A stretch of DNA of 14,013 nucleotides from Verrucomicrobiaceae bacterium (lineage in GTDB: Bacteria; Verrucomicrobiota; Verrucomicrobiae; Verrucomicrobiales; Akkermansiaceae): assembly GCA_003820635.1 (NCBI GenBank), contig RPOS01000078.1:1-14013 (forward strand), in the 5' to 3' direction. Shown piece by piece: positions 1-5,397 of the stretch. The translations under genes were made by a program, and so were the position numbers. The notes beneath the pieces are model-generated. The model made no database searches and had not been told where the DNA came from. It worked only from the letters and a program-made list of their open reading frames with translations. Each line of letters opens with the position of its first letter. Position 1 is the first letter of the stretch.

Positions 1-1070
1 ATCTCGCCGCACACTTCCCCCTGCACGGCACATTGTTGGATGCGCAGCGCTATGGCAGCGGCCATATCAATGACACCTTTGTCGTCACTTTCGACCAAGC
101 TGGTACGGTGGTGCGTTACATTTTTCAGCGCGTCAATCACACCATCTTCAAGAATGTCCCCCAATTGATGGAGAACATCAGTCGGGTCACCTCGCATGTC
201 GCCGCCAAGGCTGCAGGGGAAGACAACCGGCGCGCGCTGACCTTGGTGCCAACCATCGAGGGCGCGGCGTTTCACCAAACATCCGAAGGGGATTTCTGGC
301 GGGTCTATCTGTTTGTTGAAAATGCCAGGACCTACGATGCCGTGGAGAATCCACGTCAGGCATTCGAGGCGGCACGTGCGTTCGGGCTTTTCCAACAAGC
401 TCTCGCCGATCTTCCCGGCGAACGCCTGCATGAAACGATTCCACATTTCCACGACACGCCGAAACGCTTTGCCGCACTTCGCAAAGCAGCCGAAGAAGAC
501 GTGGTTGGACGCAAAAGAGAAGTGCTCGCCGAACTTGAGTTCGCCTTCCAGCGCGAGCCGGAGGTTTCAAGATTGCTCGACCTGGTTCGTGCGGGTGAGA
601 TCCCCGAACGTGTCACCCACAACGACACCAAGCTCAACAACGTGATGCTTGATGACAAGACGGGGGAGGGGATCTGTGTCATCGATCTCGATACGGTGAT
701 GCCCGGATTATCGCTCTATGACTTTGGCGATTTGGTACGTTTCGGGGCCAATACGGCCGCGGAAGACGAAACCGATCCCGCCAAGATTGATGTATCGCTT
801 CCCGTCTTCGAGGCGATCGTCAAAGGTTATGTCGCCGGCGCTGGCAACATCCTGACTGACGCCGAGTGGGATAACCTCGTCTTCGCCGGCAAGCTCATGA
901 CCTACGAAGTGGGAATCCGTTTCCTGACCGACTATCTTCAGGGCGACATCTACTTCAAAACCAAACATCCCGGACACAATCTTGACCGCGCCCGCAACCA
1001 GCTCCGACTGGTGGACCGCATGGAGGTAGCCGCCAACGCCATGGAGGAAATCGTCAGCAGGAACCGATGA
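1..1070 (+). CDS. Sugar kinase of the aminoglycoside-phosphotransferase fold, NahK-like (5' partial)
   Basis: The reading frame is open from base 3 with no stop before the window edge, so the start lies upstream; the first start-type codon in view, TTG at 33, is probably internal. Visible motifs place it in the APH/choline kinase superfamily: GSGHINDTF near the N-terminus (nucleotide-binding region), the Brenner-type catalytic loop THNDTKLNNV with catalytic Asp at 624-626, and the metal-binding segment VIDLDTVMPG followed by YDFGDLVRFG. These segments resemble N-acetylhexosamine 1-kinases (NahK/LnpB), which phosphorylate GlcNAc or GalNAc at C1 in the cytosol. The exact substrate is inferred from the family and not fixed by the sequence. 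At least 355 residues are present, close to the family's usual full length, so little is missing. The stop TGA overlaps a following ATG (ATGA, 1067-1070), an arrangement typical of translational coupling to a downstream gene, but no intact gene follows. Confidence 0.8.
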   Translation, partial: LAAHFPLHGTLLDAQRYGSGHINDTFVVTFDQAGTVVRYIFQRVNHTIFKNVPQLMENISRVTSHVAAKAAGEDNRRALTLVPTIEGAAFHQTSEGDFWRVYLFVENARTYDAVENPRQAFEAARAFGLFQQALADLPGERLHETIPHFHDTPKRFAALRKAAEEDVVGRKREVLAELEFAFQREPEVSRLLDLVRAGEIPERVTHNDTKLNNVMLDDKTGEGICVIDLDTVMPGLSLYDFGDLVRFGANTAAEDETDPAKIDVSLPVFEAIVKGYVAGAGNILTDAEWDNLVFAGKLMTYEVGIRFLTDYLQGDIYFKTKHPGHNLDRARNQLRLVDRMEVAANAMEEIVSRNR

Positions 1071-1446
1071 CCTTGGTGCCCTCGTGCTTGGACACGAGGA
1101 AGCTGGTGAAGTGGTCAAGCCGAATAGACCAGTCCCGGAACAGTCACCCCTTATCCATGGCTGCGACACACCCAAGCCGTAGCCGCTGTGTGCTTGGGCT
1201 GGCCTTGGCAACGAGTATTTTGTGGAAGTCGCATCCTTGGAACAGCGCGCGAACTCTTCGTAAAGCAATGCAAGATCGGTAGTTGCAAGCTCGAAGGCCT
1301 ACAGGATGCAATCCACAAAGCCCGTGACAAAAAGCTCGAAGACGCCCGAGATCGCCGTAAGACCGCCCGTCAGAAACTCGCCCTGAACACCACAACCGCA
1401 ACCAATACCTAACCACTCCGGCTGTAGCTTAACTCAAAGCCATCTT
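1071..1446. other. 376-bp gap with possible gene remnants, no intact gene seen
   Basis: This interval separates the kinase from the convergent gatA end. It has open frames but none that reads as a recognisable complete protein. Three scraps stand out. An ATG at 1067 overlaps the kinase stop and begins MTLV before the frame loses sense. The frame starting at 1069 reads LVLGHEEAGEVV, which resembles the GHE motif of zinc alcohol dehydrogenases, but stops near 1182. A GTG-initiated frame at 1188-1412 ends in a basic, helix-prone segment (GLQDAIHKARDKKLEDARDR). A small hairpin (CCCAAGC at 1171-1177, GCTTGGG at 1192-1198) lies in the middle. No terminator with a U-tract is visible for either flanking gene. 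I read it as degraded or rearranged DNA; a real small protein at 1188-1412 cannot be excluded. Confidence 0.4.
1188..1412 (+). pseudogene. Unrecognised open frame of 74 codons, possible gene remnant
   Basis: A GTG-initiated frame lies between the kinase and gatA. I do not recognise the protein. The first half has no evident fold; the second half (after the codon for residue 34) is rich in Lys, Arg, Glu and Ala and would form a charged helix, unlike the usual chance frames of this window. There is no Shine-Dalgarno sequence at the GTG. The coding-like composition of only the C-terminal half suggests the tail of a decayed or transposed gene. It may equally be a chance frame in non-coding DNA. 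Confidence 0.15.
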
Positions 1447-2850
1447 TCAACCCTCCGCCGCCCTGGCGATTTGCAGGAGCTTTGCCTCGCCGAGGTGGGG
1501 GGCGAGGATTTGCAGGCCGGTGGGGAGGTTTTTTCCGCCGTCGAAGTCGGTGGTGCCGCAGGGCACGGAGATGCCGGGGATGCCGGCGAGGTTGGCGGAG
1601 AGGGTGAAGATATCGGATAGATATTCGTGCAGCGGATCATCCGAGAAGGCGCCGAGCCTGCGTGCCGGAGTGGGAGCCACGGGGGAAACGATGGCGTCAA
1701 CCTGCTGGAAGGCGTTTTCGAAATCCCGGCGGATGAGGGTGCGAACTTTCTGGGCGCGGCCGTAGTAGGCATCGTAATAACCGGACGAGAGCACGTAGGT
1801 GCCGAGAATGATGCGGCGCTTCACCTCCGGGCCGAATCCCTCTTCGCGGGATTTTTTATACAGATCGAGGATGTCGGCGGGATTGGCGGCGCGGTGGCCG
1901 TAGCGGATGCCATCGAAACGCGAGAGATTCGAGGACGCCTCGGCCGGGGCGATGACATAATAGGTGGCCACGGCGTGTTCGGTGTGCGGCAGCGAGATTT
2001 CCACGATCTCCGCGCCCTGGGCGGCGAGTTTCTGGATGGCGGCCTCGACGTTTTTGCGCACGCCGGGATCGATGCCCTCGCCGAAGTATTCCTTCGGCAC
2101 GCCGAGTTTCAGGCCTTTCACGCCGGCATTGAGTTCGGTTAGATAATCCGGCACCGGCGCATCGAGGCAGGTGGAATCCGCCGGATCGAAGCCGGCGATG
2201 GCTTGAAGAATGAGCGCAGCGTCCTCCACCGTTTGCGTGAGCGGGCCGATCTGGTCGAGCGACGAGGCGAAGGCGACGAGGCCGTAGCGGGAAACCCGGC
2301 CGTAGGAGGGCTTGAGGCCGACCACGCCGCAGTGGGAGGCCGGCTGGCGGATCGACCCGCCGGTATCGGAGCCGAGCGCGGCGATGGCCGTGCCATCCGC
2401 GACGGACGCGGCAGAGCCACCCGATGAACCGCCGGGGATGCGTTCCGGATCATGCGGATTGCGGGTGGTTTGCAGCGCGGAGTTTTCGGTGGAGGAGCCC
2501 ATCGCGAACTCGTCCTGGTTCATGCGGCCAAAAGGGATGGCTCCGGCGGCGCGGAGCTTGCGGATGACTGTGGCGTCGTAAGGCGACTTGTAGTTTTCTG
2601 ATAGAAACTTCGAACCGCAGGTGCAGGGTTGGCCTAGCACATTGATGTTGTCCTTGATGGCGATGGGGATGCCACCAAGCGGCAGCGAGAGATCCGCGGC
2701 GGCGGCTTCGGCAAGAGCGGAGTCGAGGTCGTGGGAGAGGTAAGCGCCGGTGCGGGAATCGCGGGCGGCGATTTCTCCGGCGAGACGTTCCAGGATGGCG
2801 GCGGGCGTGGTTTCTCCGGAGACGAGTTGCTGGCGAAGGGTGGAAATCAT
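1447..2850 (-). CDS. gatA: Aspartyl/glutamyl-tRNA amidotransferase subunit A
   Basis: GatA is the glutaminase subunit of GatCAB, which releases ammonia from glutamine and passes it to GatB to convert Glu-tRNA(Gln) or Asp-tRNA(Asn) to the amidated form in the cytosol. The 467-residue protein has the amidase-signature core: Lys66 in IPIAIKDNIN, the Gly/Ser loop GGSSGGS with the cis-Ser at 142, and nucleophile Ser166 in GSDTGGSIRQP; the 76/24-residue spacing matches the family's Ser-cisSer-Lys triad. The C-terminal NLAGIPGISVPCG segment is also typical. The frame stays open upstream to 3096, but that extension is antisense-like sequence overlapping gatC, so the ATG at 2850 (MISTLRQQL) is chosen. 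It follows gatC after 43 bp, so the two are almost surely co-transcribed. The bases just before the ATG read TTTTACCTCC, with no Shine-Dalgarno sequence. Confidence 0.96.
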   Translation of the reverse strand: MISTLRQQLVSGETTPAAILERLAGEIAARDSRTGAYLSHDLDSALAEAAAADLSLPLGGIPIAIKDNINVLGQPCTCGSKFLSENYKSPYDATVIRKLRAAGAIPFGRMNQDEFAMGSSTENSALQTTRNPHDPERIPGGSSGGSAASVADGTAIAALGSDTGGSIRQPASHCGVVGLKPSYGRVSRYGLVAFASSLDQIGPLTQTVEDAALILQAIAGFDPADSTCLDAPVPDYLTELNAGVKGLKLGVPKEYFGEGIDPGVRKNVEAAIQKLAAQGAEIVEISLPHTEHAVATYYVIAPAEASSNLSRFDGIRYGHRAANPADILDLYKKSREEGFGPEVKRRIILGTYVLSSGYYDAYYGRAQKVRTLIRRDFENAFQQVDAIVSPVAPTPARRLGAFSDDPLHEYLSDIFTLSANLAGIPGISVPCGTTDFDGGKNLPTGLQILAPHLGEAKLLQIARAAEG

Positions 2851-2860
2851 GGAGGTAAAA

Positions 2861-2892
2861 GCTGAAATGCTGAGATGCTGAAAAGCTGAAAG
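2861..2892. repeat. Four tandem 8-bp units between gatC and gatA
   Basis: On the plus strand four octamers follow each other without a gap: GCTGAAAT, GCTGAGAT, GCTGAAAA, GCTGAAAG (consensus GCTGARAN). On the gatCA transcript they read as repeated TTTCAGC-like units. The array fills 32 of the 43 bp between the gatC stop and the gatA start. It is not palindromic, so it is not a simple terminator. Function unknown. Confidence 0.85.
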
Positions 2893-2893
2893 A

Positions 2894-3187
2894 TCAGGCG
2901 TCGGTGACGACCTTGGGGACGCGGATCTGGCCCTGGGCCTGGTCGGGCGCGTTCTGGAGGACGGCGGCGGGCGGCAGGCTTTCATGCGGGATGTCATCGC
3001 GCATGCGGCCGAAAACCGGGGCCGGGTGGGCCGTGGGCTCGATGCCGGTGACGTCCAGCTTCGAGAGTGCCTCGGCGTGATGCAGGATGGCCTCAAGCTG
3101 CGGCTGAAAGGTCGCCACTTCCTCGTCGGTCAGTTCGAGGCGGGCGAGATTGGCGACGTAGCGGACATCGATGTGACTGTGCGGCAT
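2894..3187 (-). CDS. gatC: Aspartyl/glutamyl-tRNA amidotransferase subunit C
   Basis: GatC is the small subunit that wraps around GatA and GatB and stabilises the amidotransferase. The 97-residue product has the usual GatC length and pattern: an N-terminal VRYVANLARLELTDEEV helix, a central ILHHAEALSKLDVTGIEPTAHP segment, and a C-terminal region with the typical R-D and P-A-V-L-N-AP spacing ending in RVPKVV. The ATG at 3187 (MPHSHIDVRY) is chosen because the family begins just before the VxxxAxLARLxL helix. The frame extends upstream to 3364, but those residues do not resemble GatC. It is the first gene of a gatC-gatA pair, and gatB must be elsewhere. No Shine-Dalgarno sequence precedes the start. 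An AT-rich island at 3251-3290 is the likely promoter area, though no clean -35/-10 pair can be named. Confidence 0.93.
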   Translation of the reverse strand: MPHSHIDVRYVANLARLELTDEEVATFQPQLEAILHHAEALSKLDVTGIEPTAHPAPVFGRMRDDIPHESLPPAAVLQNAPDQAQGQIRVPKVVTDA

Positions 3188-3398
3188 GGCCGGAAGTTCG
3201 GGAAACAAGGGGCGCTTTCCAAGTGCCAAGTTGTGGGAATGGTGGCTGTGAAAACTTTTTTTAAAATTCTTTGAACATTCGTAAAAGTTGAAGGTCTGAC
3301 TCCTACGTAAGCAACGGGAAACCGAAGCTTCTTGTAAGGGTGTAACAGCACAGTTGTCTGCCAAAGTCCATGGGTGTGGATGTGGGCAAGATAACTTT

Positions 3399-3436
3399 GG
3401 CCGCCGGGGAGGGACCCCCGGCGGCCTTCTTTTTTT
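3399..3436 (+). terminator. Strong intrinsic terminator with no gene in front of it
   Basis: A perfect 11-bp GC-rich stem (GGCCGCCGGGG at 3399-3409, CCCCGGCGGCC at 3416-3426) with a 6-nt loop is followed by TTCTTTTTTT (3427-3436). The T-tract is on the plus strand, so it stops rightward transcription, yet the nearest genes on both sides are on the minus strand. A second possible stem (CCAAAGT 3361-3367 with ACTTTGG 3394-3400) shares two bases with the terminator stem, so the two would compete at their junction. Confidence 0.75.
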
Positions 3437-3444
3437 GCGCCGGG

Positions 3445-3460
3445 GGGCTGGTTTCAGCCC
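3445..3460. repeat. Small GGGCTG/CAGCCC hairpin
   Basis: A 6-bp perfect inverted repeat with a 4-nt GTTT loop lies just after the terminator. It has no T-tract and is probably one of the short palindromes scattered through this intergenic block. Confidence 0.5.
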
Positions 3461-3474
3461 GCAAACTCACATTC

Positions 3475-3602
3475 AACCACGAAAAACACGAAATTGCACG
3501 AAACGATCAAGGGTTTCCGGCAGTTTCGATACTGCACGGTTTGTCATAGCGCATGACTTGGTATTTCCCTCATTTCTAGTGTCTTTCGTGACATTCGTGG
3601 TT
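3475..3602. repeat. Imperfect inverted-repeat element of the 'NHEKHE' type
   Basis: The left end AACCACGAAAAACACGAAA (3475-3493) matches the reverse complement of the right end (3584-3602) at 16 of 19 positions. About 90 bp of unrelated sequence lies between. One plus-strand frame across the left arm reads NHEKHEIA, a peptide often mis-annotated as protein in intergenic repeats of Verrucomicrobia and other phyla (recalled, not searched). The ends-with-spacer layout resembles a non-autonomous mobile element, but no target-site duplication is evident. Confidence 0.7.
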
Positions 3603-3650
3603 TCCATTTCAGAATTCGGGTTTAGCCGGAAGTCCGTTGCGGAAGCACCC

Positions 3651-3666
3651 GCCGACTGAAGTCAGC
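3651..3666. repeat. Short palindrome overlapping the TPR-gene stop codon
   Basis: GCCGACT (3651-3657) pairs with AGTCAGC (3660-3666) with one mismatch. The right arm contains the TGA stop of the TPR gene (TCA at 3662-3664 on the plus strand), so gene end and hairpin are fused. It has no T-tract. The following bases GCGCTC recur within the palindrome at 7002-7020. Confidence 0.5.
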
Positions 3667-5341
3667 GCTCCGGGTTTTCGTTTTTCAGCGCCTCGATTTT
3701 CGCGGCGGTTTCCGCAGCTTCGGTGGTTTTTCCGGCGGCTTCGAGGGCGGTTTTGAGGCCGGAGAGGACGCCGGTGTCGTTCGGGAAGGCCGCGAGCGCG
3801 CGCTGGTAGGCCTCCACGGCTTCGGCCGGGCGTTTGGCTTTGAGGTGGAATTCGCCGAGCCGCGTGGCCATGGGAGTGAGAATGGACGGAGGCAGCAGCA
3901 GGGTGGCCGGGTGTTGGCGGTCGGCCGCCGCGCTGAACCAGTTGTAGGCGGTTTCCCGCCCGGCGGCGGGGCCTGCCATGGCCACTTGTCCGCGCAGCTC
4001 GCTGGCGAGCACTTCAAGTGAGCGGAAAGCGCGGCTGAAGAACGAGATTTCACCACTGGCGGTGGCGAATGTGCGCATCTTGGACATGGAATCGCTGTGC
4101 CGCCCAAGCGCCTCAAGAACCTCCCGCGCTCCCAGCAGATCGTTTTTCTCCAGCAAGCGCCGGGCTTCGAGGGCGAAGCGGAGTCCGTCAATCCACCAGT
4201 AGGCCAGGGAGTGTTCGTGGAGTTTTTTGAGGTCGGCGGGTTTCGGCAGGGAAGCCGTGGCATCCTTGGTGCTGCCGCGGGCGTCGCCGTGCAGCAGCAG
4301 CCGGGCGGGCAGGGTCTTGGCCTCCCACAGCAGGAAACGACTGCCGGGGGAAGCGGGGCGCTCCGCACTCAGCGGGGTGGCGGCCACCTCACGGGCGGCG
4401 GCAAGGGCGGTTTTGAAATCGCCCTTGGATGCGAGTGCCACGACACGGTAGCACTCGGCCTTGGCCCACTCCGGGCAATCGGCGACGCTGACATTCTGCT
4501 GCTTCATCCATTCCTGATATTGCGAGGCGGCCTTGCCGAACGAGGAGGCGGCCATGGCGTGCTGTCCGCAGCGCCATTGGTAGTGGCCCAGCAGGTGCGT
4601 GAACGGCGGATAGTCCGGCACCAAGCGGGTGAGCCGTTGGGCGAGTTCCAGGGAGTCGGTCAAATCCCGGGCTTCGGCGCGGATGAAGAGCAGGGCGTTG
4701 AGCGGCACCGGGCTTTGCGGAAATTTTTCCACCAACGCGAGCAGGTCTTTTTCCGCGCGTTCCTGATCCGGGGTGGCATCGCCCGCCTCATCGAAACCGC
4801 CACGCTTGAATAGCGCGGCGAATATGGCGGCCTGCAGGTCGTTGGGAAAACGTGTCGCCACCTTGTGAAAGGCGTTGGCGGCGCCGGCCGGGCCTTCCTC
4901 GATGTATTTGACCAGCCCGTAGGCATAGCCGCGCTCGAGTTCGGTGCCCTTGCCTTGCTCGATGAGTTCCAGCATGCGCTCGCTCGCGGCGATTCGTGCT
5001 TCGCTGGTCTCCGGCGTTGGATTGAGCAGGCACATGATCATTCCCCAGTGGGCGAGCAGGCACTCCGGATCCTCGCGCATGGCGGCGGCGAAATGGCGGC
5101 TGGCCTCGAATTCCCAGCCGCCGTGCAGGTGGTTGAGGCCTTGCAGCACATGTGCCTGGGCCTCCTCCGTGGCGGCGCTCACCGCCATACGGATGCCGCC
5201 GGGAAACTCCAGCATCGCGGGCTGGCCGAGGGCCTTCACCGGCGCGGGGATGGCCGCCTCCACATCCGGCAAATCCGCGGCAACGGCCGCGGCGATGGTT
5301 AGAATCCCCGCAATCAAGGCCGGCATGCACTGCATTCTCAT
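3662..5341 (-). CDS. Exported tetratricopeptide-repeat protein of unknown function
   Basis: The 559-residue protein starts with a probable signal peptide: basic MRMQ, a hydrophobic stretch PALIAGILTIAAAV and a likely cut near AVAA-DLP. The mature part is mostly paired helices of TPR type. A conserved segment at about 71-100, NHLHGGWEFEASRHFAAAM followed by DPECLLAHWG, marks a family of periplasmic TPR proteins with a W-FEA-RHF---A---DP---A-WG pattern; another clear repeat near the C-terminus reads RPAEAVEAYQRALAAFPND. No enzyme motif is visible, and such proteins usually serve as protein-interaction scaffolds. The frame is open far upstream, but that part overlaps metG in another frame. ATG at 5341 gives a good signal peptide; ATG at 5335 or 5374 is possible. 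It begins 56 bp after the metG stop and may be co-transcribed with it. Its stop lies inside a small palindrome. Confidence 0.8.
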   Translation of the reverse strand: MRMQCMPALIAGILTIAAAVAADLPDVEAAIPAPVKALGQPAMLEFPGGIRMAVSAATEEAQAHVLQGLNHLHGGWEFEASRHFAAAMREDPECLLAHWGMIMCLLNPTPETSEARIAASERMLELIEQGKGTELERGYAYGLVKYIEEGPAGAANAFHKVATRFPNDLQAAIFAALFKRGGFDEAGDATPDQERAEKDLLALVEKFPQSPVPLNALLFIRAEARDLTDSLELAQRLTRLVPDYPPFTHLLGHYQWRCGQHAMAASSFGKAASQYQEWMKQQNVSVADCPEWAKAECYRVVALASKGDFKTALAAAREVAATPLSAERPASPGSRFLLWEAKTLPARLLLHGDARGSTKDATASLPKPADLKKLHEHSLAYWWIDGLRFALEARRLLEKNDLLGAREVLEALGRHSDSMSKMRTFATASGEISFFSRAFRSLEVLASELRGQVAMAGPAAGRETAYNWFSAAADRQHPATLLLPPSILTPMATRLGEFHLKAKRPAEAVEAYQRALAAFPNDTGVLSGLKTALEAAGKTTEAAETAAKIEALKNENPER

Positions 5342-5397
5342 GGGCGCGACGATGACCGCCGGAAGCCCCGGCATCCAAGCAAAATGACTCGGGCTCC

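Larger units (their letters stand above)
3188..3661. other. 474-bp non-coding block rich in palindromes
   Basis: The block lies between the starts of the gatCA unit and the end of the TPR gene. From left to right it holds an AT-rich stretch likely to serve gatC (3251-3290), a motif GGTCTGACTCC at 3293-3303, an orphan plus-strand terminator (3399-3436), a GGGCTG/CAGCCC hairpin (3445-3460), an imperfect inverted-repeat element (3475-3602) and a short palindrome overlapping the TPR stop (3651-3666). Open frames across it translate the inverted repeat as NHEKHE-like peptides, a well-known false-gene signature; I do not believe they are genes. Confidence 0.7.

Noticed and set aside
1418..1440. tRNA-like string GGCTGTAGCTTAACTCAAAGC
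   Set aside because: It resembles a tRNA 5' part and D-arm only superficially. No anticodon arm, T-arm GTTCGA or acceptor match follows before gatA ends.
2851..3096. N-terminal extension of gatA over gatC
   Set aside because: It overlaps gatC in another frame and includes the translated octamer array; MISTLRQQL at 2850 is the family-like start.
3188..3364. N-terminal extension of gatC
   Set aside because: The extra residues do not resemble GatC and the normal family start is at 3187.
3354..3659. A 101-codon plus-strand frame in the spacer
   Set aside because: It crosses the terminator and the inverted-repeat element; its peptide is translated repeat DNA.
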